Made by a program: the position numbers and the translations under genes. Positions 16,818 to 25,430 of a DNA stretch of 39,198 nt are shown here, piece by piece. Position 1 is the stretch's first letter. Each line of letters begins with the position of its first letter. Source of the DNA: CAZTDD01 sp964612675 (GTDB taxonomy: Bacteria; Hinthialibacterota; Hinthialibacteria; Hinthialibacterales; JAKPRU01); the NCBI GenBank assembly GCA_964612675.1, contig CAZTDD010000063.1, forward strand, positions 1-39,198, written 5' to 3'. The notes under the pieces are model-generated. The model saw only the letters and a list, made by a program, of their open reading frames with translations, was not told where the DNA came from and did no database searches.

Positions 16818-18151
16818 CACCGGAAATGTTGGCTACGATTGTCTTGATCGTGGCGTTTGTTTTGTTGATCGCCCACAACATCCCTATTGCCTTCAGTATC
16901 GGCATCGCGACGGTGTTTTCTTATCTCTGTTTGTGGCCGGATCGGCCGATTTTGGTTTTTACTCAAATCGCGAAAGATATGTGGCATGGGATCGACTCGT
17001 ATGCCTTGCTGGCGATTCCGATGTTTGTGTTGTCGGGGTTGCTGATGGGGGCGGGCGGTATCGCGCGCCGCCTGATCGATTTTGCGGATGTCCTGTTCGG
17101 CCGCATGGTGGGCGGCCTGTGTTATGCGAACGTCATGGCCTGTATGCTGTTTGGGGCCATATCGGGATCGGCCACGGCAGCGACCAGCTCTATCGGAGCC
17201 TTCATGATTCCGGAGATGCTTCGAGCGGGGTATCCGCGCAGTTTCAGCACGGCGCTTACGTTGTCCGCCGCGACCTTGGGACTCGTGATTCCTCCGTCGA
17301 ATATAATGATCGTGTATGCGGTTGCGTGGGGCGACGTTGGAGGACAATCGGTCGACGTCGCGGCGATGTTTATGGGCGGTTTTCTGCCGGGTGTCATAAT
17401 CGGCGTCGGTCTCATGATTGTCGCCGGGATTTACGCGTTTCGGGATCGTGTAGAGCCTACCGGGAAAGTCCCTTTGCGTGAGAGCTTGATTCGGTTCAAA
17501 CGATCGATTCTCAGTATGCTGCTGATGGTAATTGTGCTGGGAGGAATTGTTCTCGGTTTTTTTACCGCGACTCAGGCGAGCGCCGCGGCGGTTATTTATT
17601 CGTTCATCCTTGCGGTTCTTGTCTACAAACAGGTGGGGTGGAAGGACCTGCCGGCGATTCTCAAGACCACAGTGATTACGACAGCTTTCATTTTTATTCT
17701 CATCGCCACGAGTAAAGCGATGGGCAATCTGATGGTTCGTCTTGAACTGCCCCAAATGGTTAGTGAAAGTCTACTGAGTCTGACACAAAACAAGTATATC
17801 CTGTTGCTAATCATCAATCTGATACTGCTTTTTGTCGGAACCTTCATGGATATGACACCGGCGGTGTTGATATTCACACCCATCTTTAGTCAAATTGCGA
17901 TTACAACGCTGGGTATGCATCCGATACACTTCGGTCTGATCATGATCGTCAATCTATGCATCGGTCTCTGTACGCCGCCGGTGGGTACCGTGCTATTTGT
18001 GGGATGCGGCGTCGGCGGTACGACTATTGCGAAGCTGGTCCGGCCAATGCTTCCGTTTTACGCGGCCATGATTATTACGTTGATGATCATCACCTATCTT
18101 CCCGAAGACCTGGTTCTGTGGCTGCCGAGGATCGTATCACCGAACATTTGA
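16814..18151 (+). CDS. dctM: TRAP transporter large permease (DctM)
   Basis: 445 residues, about 12 membrane helices. Family motifs: HNIPIAFSIGIATVFSY, SYALLAIPMFVLSGLLMGAGGIARRLIDFAD, MLFGAISGSATAATSSIGAFMIPEM, LGLVIPPSNIMIVYAV and FVGTFMDMTPAVLIFTPIF, then LCIGLCTPPVGTVLFVGCGVG. ATGA overlap with dctQ. As the transport subunit of the TRAP system it couples solute uptake to sodium. Gene order P-Q-M is canonical. Confidence 0.96.
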   Translation: MTPEMLATIVLIVAFVLLIAHNIPIAFSIGIATVFSYLCLWPDRPILVFTQIAKDMWHGIDSYALLAIPMFVLSGLLMGAGGIARRLIDFADVLFGRMVGGLCYANVMACMLFGAISGSATAATSSIGAFMIPEMLRAGYPRSFSTALTLSAATLGLVIPPSNIMIVYAVAWGDVGGQSVDVAAMFMGGFLPGVIIGVGLMIVAGIYAFRDRVEPTGKVPLRESLIRFKRSILSMLLMVIVLGGIVLGFFTATQASAAAVIYSFILAVLVYKQVGWKDLPAILKTTVITTAFIFILIATSKAMGNLMVRLELPQMVSESLLSLTQNKYILLLIINLILLFVGTFMDMTPAVLIFTPIFSQIAITTLGMHPIHFGLIMIVNLCIGLCTPPVGTVLFVGCGVGGTTIAKLVRPMLPFYAAMIITLMIITYLPEDLVLWLPRIVSPNI

Positions 18152-18451
18152 TTTGCGATCGTGACGTGAGAGAATGAATATCCAAATACACATTGGGTTA
18201 GGATGCAACGAGAGTTTCTACATACAGTCCGGACGGAGCGACAAAACGTGAGCGGGATATGGGAAGACAGGTCTTCAACCCCAACCCACCTTTCCCCGAA
18301 GAACGGCGGAGAAGAACCTATTCCTCCCCCGAAGATCGGGGGAGGTTAGGAGGGGGTTGAAATTCGTATCCCAGACTTCTTGCGGGAGCGTCAAGACCGG
18401 GGAGGCTTAGAGTGAGGTTGACATATAAAGGAAAACTTTTGGAGAAAAACC
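18152..18451. other. Intergenic region between TRAP operon and uxaC
   Basis: 300 bp, mostly taken by the inverted repeat at 18253-18374. A GGAGA box follows near 18438 for uxaC. I see no clear promoter hexamers, though uxaC may be transcribed from within this gap. Confidence 0.4.
18253..18374. repeat. Long imperfect inverted repeat with nested hairpin
   Basis: TTCAACCCCAACCCACC (from 18274) pairs imperfectly with GGTTAGGAGGGGGTTGAA (to 18361), and the outer GGGATATGGG pairs with CGTATCCC. Inside lies a perfect TCCCCCGA-AGA-TCGGGGGA hairpin. Such nested palindromes are typical of dispersed non-coding repeats. It fills most of the gap between the TRAP operon and uxaC, and could end or process the TRAP transcript. 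Confidence 0.55.
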
Positions 18452-19882
18452 ATGACTGGAAAACCTTTTATCCACGACGACTTCCTTCTGCAGACCAACG
18501 CGGCGCGAACGCTCTATCGCGAGTACGCCGCAGATCTTCCGATTATCGATTATCATTGCCATCTGCCGCCGCAGCAGGTGGCCGACGATCATCGATTCGA
18601 AAACATGACGCAGATCTGGCTGTACGGCGATCACTACAAGTGGCGTTCGATGCGCAGTAACGGTATCCCCGAACGCTTCTGTACAGGAGATGCGTCCGAT
18701 TGGGAAAAATTCGAGAAATGGGCGGAGACCGTTCCAAAAGCATTACGGAACCCGCATTACCACTGGACGCACATGGAGTTGAAACGTCCCTTCGGGATCG
18801 CCGACCGTCTACTGGGACCGGAGACGGCGAAGTCGATTTGGGAGGAATGCAACGCGAAACTCGCGCAGCCGGAGTTTAGCAGCCGAGGAATCATGCAACA
18901 GATGAAGGTCCTTCTTGTCTGCACGACGGACGACCCCGTCGATTCGCTTGAACCTCATAAGAGCGTTGCGGAAGACAAATCGTTTACCGTTCAAATGCTT
19001 CCCGCCTGGCGGCCGGACAAAGCCATGGCGGTTGATAATCCTGAAACGTATAACGCGTATCTCGATAAACTCTCAGCCTCGGCGGATACGGACATACGAA
19101 CGTTTTCCGATCTAATCGAAGCGTTGCGCAAGCGTCATGACTTTTTCCATTCGATGGGATGCCGTCTATCGGATCATGGGCTGGAAACCCCTCATGCGGA
19201 AGACTACACAGAAGCGGAAATTGTGCGGATTTTCGCGAAAATCCGGGGCGGCCAATCGCTCGATTGCAGCGAGATCGAACAATTCAGATCCGCTATGCTC
19301 TATGAATTTGGGGTTCTAGATCACGAAAAGGGATGGGTACAGCAGTATCATATCGGTGCGTTACGCAACAACAATACACGAATGTTTCAAAAACTCGGAC
19401 CGGACATTGGATTTGATTCGATCGGCGATTGGAATATTGCTCAGCCACTTTCGAAAATGTTGGACCGACTCGATCGAGAAGGACGATTGACGAAAACTAT
19501 TCTCTATAATCTCAACCCCCGCGATAACGAATTGATCGGGTCGATGATCGGGAATTTCCAGGATGGCAGCGTTCCCGGGAAAATCCAGATGGGAAGCGGC
19601 TGGTGGTTCCTGGATCAAAAAGACGGAATTGAGCGAATGATTGAGACATTGAGCAATTTGGGTTTATTGAGCCGATTTGTCGGTATGCTTACAGACAGCC
19701 GTTCATTTCTTTCGTACACACGGCACGAGTATTTCCGGCGGATTTTGTGCAATATACTGGGTACCGACATGGAACAAGGGCTCATTCCACGTGATTTTGA
19801 TTTTGTCGGGCAGATGGTGAAAGATATTTCCTACAATAATGCGGCGGACTATTTTGGGTTCGATCTACCGAAAAACGTCTAA
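18452..19882 (+). CDS. uxaC: Uronate (glucuronate/galacturonate) isomerase
   Basis: 476 residues, the usual length for UxaC. It converts D-glucuronate to D-fructuronate and D-galacturonate to D-tagaturonate in the cytoplasm. Visible hallmarks: FIHDDFLLQTNAARTLYREYA at the start, the amidohydrolase-type DYHCHLPP (H35, H37), ADDHRFENMTQIWLYGDHYKWR, VLLVCTTDDPVDSLEPH, LPAWRPDKAM, HRxxDHGLE-like CRLSDHGLE, QYHIGALRNNNTRMF and DSRSFLSYTRHEYFRR. GGAGA precedes the ATG by about 8 nt. Followed after 75 bp by uxaE. Confidence 0.97.
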   Translation: MTGKPFIHDDFLLQTNAARTLYREYAADLPIIDYHCHLPPQQVADDHRFENMTQIWLYGDHYKWRSMRSNGIPERFCTGDASDWEKFEKWAETVPKALRNPHYHWTHMELKRPFGIADRLLGPETAKSIWEECNAKLAQPEFSSRGIMQQMKVLLVCTTDDPVDSLEPHKSVAEDKSFTVQMLPAWRPDKAMAVDNPETYNAYLDKLSASADTDIRTFSDLIEALRKRHDFFHSMGCRLSDHGLETPHAEDYTEAEIVRIFAKIRGGQSLDCSEIEQFRSAMLYEFGVLDHEKGWVQQYHIGALRNNNTRMFQKLGPDIGFDSIGDWNIAQPLSKMLDRLDREGRLTKTILYNLNPRDNELIGSMIGNFQDGSVPGKIQMGSGWWFLDQKDGIERMIETLSNLGLLSRFVGMLTDSRSFLSYTRHEYFRRILCNILGTDMEQGLIPRDFDFVGQMVKDISYNNAADYFGFDLPKNV

Positions 19883-19957
19883 AAACAGAACTTCGCATCA
19901 TCCCGTTGCCTGCGATACGGCGATAAACGAGAGATAGAAAGCGAGGAGCGAAATCCA

Positions 19958-21256
19958 ATGTACGCACACCCCTTTCAAACCGAAGCGGAAGAGATTCGCA
20001 GAAACAATCCGGATATTCAGCCTCAACCGCTGGGAATCAAACCGAGTTTTGGATTCGGAGACCGCATGGGCATTGCGACGCCGGGTCATATCTGGGCGCT
20101 GCGACGGTTTCGCCCCAGAAATATCCTTCCCGTATTCGCTCAGCAGTCCATTCGAGAGATGACGCGTACCGGGCGTTCACCGCAGGAGGTGATGGACGCC
20201 GCGACGGTCGCGGTGTACCGTGAAAACTGGACCGAACCCTGGGGAGCGGATGCAGACCATTTGAAAACGGTGGAGGACATCCGCGCTACTATGGCGGCGG
20301 GTTTTACGATGTTCACAATCGATCCTTCCGATTACGTGAATGAAGACGGCACTTCAATTTCCGGACAGGATTTGAACGCTGAGTTCAACAAGCTTTTTGA
20401 CGACCACCAGCAAGGCTCCCGCTTCTTGAGTGAATATTCCGGAAAAGAACTCGAACTGAAATCGGGCAACGTTCTTACGATCACGCAAGAAGACACCAAG
20501 CGCACAGCGGTTATTTATCTCCGTGCGATAGAACACATCGTCCAAATGGCAAATTTTGCCAACGGATTATGGAATCGGCCGGAACCATTCGATCTGGAGA
20601 TTTCGGTCGATGAAACGGAAACTCCGACTACGCCGGCGGCGCACTTTATTCTCGTTTCAGAATTGCGTTCTCATGGAATCCGCTTTACCGCCATCGCTCC
20701 ACGTTTTGTCGGCCGATTCGAGAAGGCCGTTGACTATCGAGGGAACCCGCAGCAGCTGGATGAGCACATACAAATCCACGCCGATATTGCTGCGATACTC
20801 GGGCCGTACAAATTGAGTCTCCACTCCGGCAGCGATAAGTTTTTGGTGTATCCGATTCTGGCAAGGTACGCGCGGTCGTTAATCCACGTAAAAACCGCAG
20901 GCACGTCCTATCTTGAAGCGTTGCGGGTTGTAGCGCGCCATGAGCCGGACCTTTTCCGCGCCATCGCGGAACTATCCAATCGCGCCTTCGAACACGCCCA
21001 GGCGACCTACCACCTGACAACCGACTTCGATCAGGTTCCCGATCCGAGGAACGTTTCCGATGAAGAACTGGAATCGAAATTCCTGAACGGCCCCGAATCG
21101 GATGACGCGCGTCAGGTCATGCATGTGGCATACGGAGATATCTTAACGCACACCGAATTTGGTCCGAGGATGTATGAGCTTTTGTTGCAGTATGAGGACG
21201 AACACGCCGAATGTCTGGCCAATCATTTCGAACGTCACCTACGCGGTCTTCGCTGA
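19958..21256 (+). CDS. uxaE: Tagaturonate epimerase
   Basis: 432 residues, GAGGAG about 9 nt upstream. It resembles UxaE, the enzyme described from Thermotoga that epimerises D-tagaturonate to D-fructuronate, letting galacturonate join the glucuronate branch without tagaturonate reductase and altronate dehydratase. Recognisable segments: SFGFGDRMGIATPGHI, FAQQSIREMTRTGRSPQEVMDAA, WGADADHLKTVEDI, FTMFTIDPSDYV, FDLEISVDETETPTTP, PRFVGRFEKAVDYRG and LSLHSGSDKFLVYP. Placement directly after uxaC supports the call; the match is by recognition, not by search. Confidence 0.88.
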   Translation: MYAHPFQTEAEEIRRNNPDIQPQPLGIKPSFGFGDRMGIATPGHIWALRRFRPRNILPVFAQQSIREMTRTGRSPQEVMDAATVAVYRENWTEPWGADADHLKTVEDIRATMAAGFTMFTIDPSDYVNEDGTSISGQDLNAEFNKLFDDHQQGSRFLSEYSGKELELKSGNVLTITQEDTKRTAVIYLRAIEHIVQMANFANGLWNRPEPFDLEISVDETETPTTPAAHFILVSELRSHGIRFTAIAPRFVGRFEKAVDYRGNPQQLDEHIQIHADIAAILGPYKLSLHSGSDKFLVYPILARYARSLIHVKTAGTSYLEALRVVARHEPDLFRAIAELSNRAFEHAQATYHLTTDFDQVPDPRNVSDEELESKFLNGPESDDARQVMHVAYGDILTHTEFGPRMYELLLQYEDEHAECLANHFERHLRGLR

Positions 21257-21422
21257 TTTCCAGCCAGGTAGGCGGGCAGGTCGTTTCTTGATAAAATAAT
21301 GGTACTTCTCGGCAGTTCCAAAAAAAGAGGTGATGCCAGGACTACCCTGAGTCGAGCGGGGTTTGCTTTGGTCTATCTGATTCCCGCTCGAAAGAGACGA
21401 GTCAAAAGGAGGAAATGAAATT

Positions 21423-23987
21423 ATGAGGATAAAGGTTTGTATTATCACCCTGTTCATCTTCGCAGCGGTTCCGGCGTTTGCACGGGAGCCGATCGGGATC
21501 TTCGACGACCATTTGGATGTCGGCGAACCGACCGAATGGGGGTTCGCGACGTATGACGACGGGGCGGGGCGGTACACCATCGAAGGCCCGGGCGAAACCA
21601 TCGGCTATGAAACATTCGAGGATGAATTTCACTTTGCGTACAAAGAGATGTCTGGAAGTTTTGCCATCGAGGGAATTCCTGCGCCTATCGAGGGAGGCCG
21701 AGGAGGCGTAATGATTCGGCAGAACCTGGACGCCGACGCGGTGCACGGCTCTTTCTTAATGACAAGCGAGGAAGGGACCGACTTCAGCGCGGAAGCGATT
21801 TACTGCGTTTTTCCCACGTTTCGCACTCTGAAAGGCGGGTCGACAATTCGGGCAGGCGATCCGGAACCCGCAGGATTGCATGAAACGCACACAGGGAAGA
21901 TTCGGTTGGAACGTATCGGCAACAGTGTCCATTACTACACCTACGACGAATCCGGAAGTAAATACTATGTCCAGAGTGAAGTTGTACCTTTGGACGACAG
22001 CGTTCTGGCTGGACTGGCTGTGACCGCCGAATCAGGTAGTGGGATCGCATATTTTGAGTTTACGGAAGTCGCTTTTGAAGAGTTTCCTCTTTACGTTTAT
22101 CGGTCTATACCGGCAGAGGAATATGAACCGGGCGCACAACTGACTGGAATCTCAATCACAGCTCGCGTGCGCGAAGGGGAAACGGTGGACACTTCGGTTC
22201 ACGAGGTTGTCCCTGTCGGAGCCGTTGTCTCAAACGTCCAGGCGGACGATGGTGAGTTCCTTGTGAACGATGACGGATCGATCGATTGGACGTTGAGTGG
22301 ATTCTCTGGAGAAGCGACTTTGACCTATGATCTGACTCTCGGCACTGGATCCTCCGGAGCCTGGCAGGGTACTTTCAACGACGGAATCAACCGCGAGAGC
22401 TTCCTCGGCGGCGATACTGTTCTGCCGAAGCATCCGGAATTCCAGGGACGCGGATCGATCGAGGTCGATCCTGTTCTCCCGACGCTGTTCGAGGCAGAGT
22501 GGGGAACACCCGTGGGTTCCGACGATTTCGGGTTGTTCATTAATCCGGAGATTCCCAGCGGAATCGCCGTCGTCGCCGTCGACAATTTCGCCTCGGATAC
22601 AGCCGTGGAATACGCCCTCAACATTCCGAAAGACGGTACCTACTACTTCTTCGGCAACGTCCGATCCGAAGACGGGAACAGTGACTCGTTCCACACGGAC
22701 GTCGATTACACTCCGGTGGGTGACGATTCCTCACGCTGGGGAATCAGCTCCCGCAAAGAATTCAATCAGGAGTGGCTCAGCAGCGAGAATCCCAATCGGG
22801 ACCCGCGGCCATTCGAACTGACGGCGGGTGAACACGTGCTGATCATCGCCTGCCGCGAGCGAAGCGCCAGCTTGGATTACCTTGTTGTAACCACGAATCC
22901 CGATTTGGATCCGGACGAATATACGATTGGTCAAAAAGGGTTCATTACTCGTTGCATTCCCGAGACCATATTGGAGTACGGATCGGACCGATTCTCAGTC
23001 GAAGTCGCAGCCTATGCAGCGAAAGATGTTGAAGGAAGCATCCTCGTTACGGAGATTCCTCCCGACGGGGGAACCGTCGAGAACATCGCGTATTCCGCCG
23101 GTACTGCCGAGCTGAGCGGCGATGGCAACATTTTGTGGGATATTACCGGGGTAACAGGCGAGGAAGCGACTCTGACGTATGATGTTGTCGTACCCAGCGA
23201 GACATGGGGTGGTTTCAGTTTTGACGGAGAGATGGCTATCGGTGTGGATGAGCCTCTTGGCACAGGAGGCGATGATATGGTGTTTATTGCTCCGCCTGCG
23301 AAAGCTCCCACCGGCAAGACAGTCTATTTCTTCCGTCGTCTTGGCCCTTCAACTGCAGGGGACAGTGCGTTTAACGATGAGGCGTTTGCCGCTTATGTAG
23401 CTGCCATGTTCGGCGTGGAAGTTGTCAGTTTCGACGACACAAATGCGGAGGGCTACGAAATGCCGCCGGATCTGAGCGGTGCCGACGCGGCGTTCGTCAG
23501 CGGTTCAATCGGTTCCAGCAACGTCGGAGATATGGAGTATCATCTCAACAGCCCGGTGCCGATCTTCAACCTGGAAGGCGCCTTGGATGACGATTACGCG
23601 TTTCAGCCCGGAGAAGGACTCGGAAGCGCCGATGACGATGAAATCGAGATTGTCGACAACACCCATCCGATTACGCAGGGATTTCCGCAAGGAGCCGTCC
23701 AGGTGTACGACAGTGAGACGTACATCGGGGGTCTGGAGAATCCGCCGGATGGTTTGCGGGTCCTCGTGACTACCCCGGCGAATCCCAATCTAGCGGCTCT
23801 CTGGGGATTGGAGCCGGGCGAGTCCGCAAATGGTGTGACAACGCCGGGACTGCGCGTCGACAGCTGGATGTCGACCTCATCACTTATGAATCTCAATAAT
23901 GAGGGATTGCGTTTGTTGAACCAGATCATCGCGTATGTCCTGGATGAAGAACCACCCACCGCTGTGGAAGATTTCGCTCTCTATTGA
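21423..23987 (+). CDS. Secreted multidomain protein: sandwich, CBM6/35-like and ThuA/amidotransferase-like modules
   Basis: 854 residues; AGGAGG about 9 nt ahead of the ATG at 21423. A clear signal peptide ends AFA. Residues about 25-225 look like a DUF1349/LamG-type sandwich (WGFATYDDGAG, GGVMIRQNLD, SVHYYTYDESG). Two copies of a DUF11-like repeat follow the pattern DGSIDWTLSGFSGEATLTYDL (about 240-320) and DGNILWDITGVTGEEATLTYDV (about 515-615). Between them lies a CBM6/35-like module (LFEAEWG, DGTYYFFGNVRSEDG, LTAGEHVLIIACRERSASLDYLVV). The C-terminal 230 residues (KTVYFFRRLG, ADAAFVSGSIGSSN, NTHPITQGFP, LNNEGLRLLNQIIAYVL) resemble a ThuA/glutamine-amidotransferase-like flavodoxin fold. 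No catalytic residues identified. Likely an extracellular carbohydrate-related protein. Confidence 0.75.
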   Translation: MRIKVCIITLFIFAAVPAFAREPIGIFDDHLDVGEPTEWGFATYDDGAGRYTIEGPGETIGYETFEDEFHFAYKEMSGSFAIEGIPAPIEGGRGGVMIRQNLDADAVHGSFLMTSEEGTDFSAEAIYCVFPTFRTLKGGSTIRAGDPEPAGLHETHTGKIRLERIGNSVHYYTYDESGSKYYVQSEVVPLDDSVLAGLAVTAESGSGIAYFEFTEVAFEEFPLYVYRSIPAEEYEPGAQLTGISITARVREGETVDTSVHEVVPVGAVVSNVQADDGEFLVNDDGSIDWTLSGFSGEATLTYDLTLGTGSSGAWQGTFNDGINRESFLGGDTVLPKHPEFQGRGSIEVDPVLPTLFEAEWGTPVGSDDFGLFINPEIPSGIAVVAVDNFASDTAVEYALNIPKDGTYYFFGNVRSEDGNSDSFHTDVDYTPVGDDSSRWGISSRKEFNQEWLSSENPNRDPRPFELTAGEHVLIIACRERSASLDYLVVTTNPDLDPDEYTIGQKGFITRCIPETILEYGSDRFSVEVAAYAAKDVEGSILVTEIPPDGGTVENIAYSAGTAELSGDGNILWDITGVTGEEATLTYDVVVPSETWGGFSFDGEMAIGVDEPLGTGGDDMVFIAPPAKAPTGKTVYFFRRLGPSTAGDSAFNDEAFAAYVAAMFGVEVVSFDDTNAEGYEMPPDLSGADAAFVSGSIGSSNVGDMEYHLNSPVPIFNLEGALDDDYAFQPGEGLGSADDDEIEIVDNTHPITQGFPQGAVQVYDSETYIGGLENPPDGLRVLVTTPANPNLAALWGLEPGESANGVTTPGLRVDSWMSTSSLMNLNNEGLRLLNQIIAYVLDEEPPTAVEDFALY

Positions 23988-24042
23988 TTGAAATCTCTCC
24001 ACGGTGAATTTCGAGGTGGATTTGACACAGTTTTTGAGTTAT

Positions 24043-24080
24043 AACGGGGTACATGTTTGGATTGAGGCATGTACCCCGTT
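24043..24080. terminator. Perfect 13-bp hairpin between secreted protein and prepilin genes
   Basis: AACGGGGTACATG (24043-24055) pairs perfectly with CATGTACCCCGTT (24068-24080) around 12 nt. Only TTTGG follows, so termination is uncertain. The GGGGTAC arm recurs in the hairpin at 38993-39025. Confidence 0.55.
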
Positions 24081-24113
24081 TGGCAAAATGAGTCAGTCGA
24101 AGAAAGGTGGAAC

Positions 24114-24755
24114 ATGCGGAGAGAAAAGGCATTTACGCTGATCGAATTGCTCATTGTTGTAGCGATTATCGGGATTCTTGCCGCAATAGCCGTTCCAAAT
24201 TTCCTGAACGCCCAGATGCGGGCAAAGATCGCCCGTACGAAGGCCGATTTGCGGATGCTGGACGATCAGGCGACCATTCGGCACATGGACACTGGATTGT
24301 GGCCGATTGACGGTGATGATTGCGGCAAGGCGGGGACCGACGACGAGAAATGCTGTTACCCCAACGGCGTCCACTATTTTGGCATAAGACCGAGTGAGGC
24401 CGGTTTGACAAACGTTCTTCAAGACAACCACTTCAACGGCCAAAATTGGGCTCTGATGACCACCCCCGTGGCCTACATCAGCAGCATACCCACGGATCCG
24501 TTTGGAAAGGGATGCTTTTACGGTTACGTGGACCGTCATTGCTCAAATTCTCCCCTGGGCACGTGGTACATGATGTTTGCAGCCGGTCCCGACGGGGTCT
24601 ATTACGGCGACTGGGCCTCGACACAGCGCGTCATTCCGTACCAGGGAAGCAACGGGTTGGCTTCTAACGGCGATATCTGGCGGTCCCGTAAGTTGGGCGG
24701 CGATCAAAGTCAGTATCCGTATGATCAAGAGGTGTTGCAGGATTACTGGGATTGA
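24114..24755 (+). CDS. Type IV/II-type prepilin-like protein A
   Basis: 213 residues from the ATG at 24114, preceded by AAAGGTGG; the in-frame start at 24069 lies in the hairpin and is unlikely. The N-terminus MRREKA-FTLIELL and VVAIIGILAAIAVPNFLNAQ is a classic prepilin cleavage site and hydrophobic helix. Position -1 is Ala rather than the usual Gly. The globular part has paired cysteines (DDCGKAGTDDEKCCYPNG, KGCFYGYVDRHCS), DxxG-like turns and LMTTPVAYISSIPTDPFG, a motif seen in pseudopilin-like proteins of several candidate phyla. A paralogue follows 52 bp downstream. No assembly ATPase, peptidase or secretin is in the window. Confidence 0.88.
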   Translation: MRREKAFTLIELLIVVAIIGILAAIAVPNFLNAQMRAKIARTKADLRMLDDQATIRHMDTGLWPIDGDDCGKAGTDDEKCCYPNGVHYFGIRPSEAGLTNVLQDNHFNGQNWALMTTPVAYISSIPTDPFGKGCFYGYVDRHCSNSPLGTWYMMFAAGPDGVYYGDWASTQRVIPYQGSNGLASNGDIWRSRKLGGDQSQYPYDQEVLQDYWD

Positions 24756-24807
24756 TCTCTGGACTCTAGGAGTCACGTTTGCAGAGAGAGCATGAAAGGA
24801 TAGTCCA

Positions 24808-25419
24808 ATGAGATTTATCAGGTTCCGACGAGGTTTCACATTGATCGAACTTCTCATTGTCGTGGCGATCATTGGGATTTTGGCAGAGATCGCCGTCCCG
24901 AATTTTCTGAATGCTCAGGTGAAGGCGAAACTGGCGCAAGCATACGGCAACCTGGCTTCTTTGCGCACGGCGATAGGCACGTATGAGATGGACTGGAATT
25001 GGCCGCCCATGGATATGGGTGAGGAGACCGAAACCGGCCAGAGCTATCGACCACTCACGACACCTGTTGCCTATATCAGCGGCTATGGTGTCGTGAAAGA
25101 GATCTTCCCTCCAAAACAACATTCTCGCAAGTATTACGAGTACGGAGCTTCGCTTCGGTACGGCAACGAACCGGATACCGCCGGCGGTCAGAGTCGAGTC
25201 GCTCAGTACAAGGCCGCTGGCGTCTCGTTTGTTTGTGTTTCCGGAGGTCCCGACGCCGATACGGATTGGCCATGGACGGACTGGGCGGTCGGTCTTCAAG
25301 CATTGAAGAATCCAAGCCGAGCCGGCCCAAACGGTGACGGCGGTGCGTTCTATGATTCCAGCAACGGGCTCGGCTCCAGCGGCGATATCATCGGCACAAG
25401 CGCGAAGGTGTACCAGTAG
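24808..25419 (+). CDS. Type IV/II-type prepilin-like protein B
   Basis: 203 residues, AAAGGA upstream of the ATG. The leader RRG-FTLIELL has the canonical Gly at -1, followed by VVAIIGILAEIAVPNFLNAQ. The body shares with its neighbour LTTPVAYIS and a terminal SSNGLGSSGDI (neighbour: GSNGLASNGDI), showing a tandem duplication with divergence in the middle. It lacks the cysteines of protein A. Likely a (pseudo)pilin subunit of a type II secretion-like or type IV pilus-like system encoded elsewhere. It ends 11 bp before the zinc dehydrogenase gene. Confidence 0.9.
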   Translation: MRFIRFRRGFTLIELLIVVAIIGILAEIAVPNFLNAQVKAKLAQAYGNLASLRTAIGTYEMDWNWPPMDMGEETETGQSYRPLTTPVAYISGYGVVKEIFPPKQHSRKYYEYGASLRYGNEPDTAGGQSRVAQYKAAGVSFVCVSGGPDADTDWPWTDWAVGLQALKNPSRAGPNGDGGAFYDSSNGLGSSGDIIGTSAKVYQ

Positions 25420-25430
25420 TCGGTGTCCAC

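Noticed and set aside
16751..17755. 334-codon minus-strand frame
   Set aside because: Antisense to DctM, very rich in Arg, His, Asn and Gln as expected for a shadow of a membrane protein.
24069..24113. Upstream start adding 15 residues to prepilin A
   Set aside because: It lies within the hairpin arm and would give an abnormal leader; the ATG at 24114 gives a standard short prepilin leader with a good ribosome-binding site.
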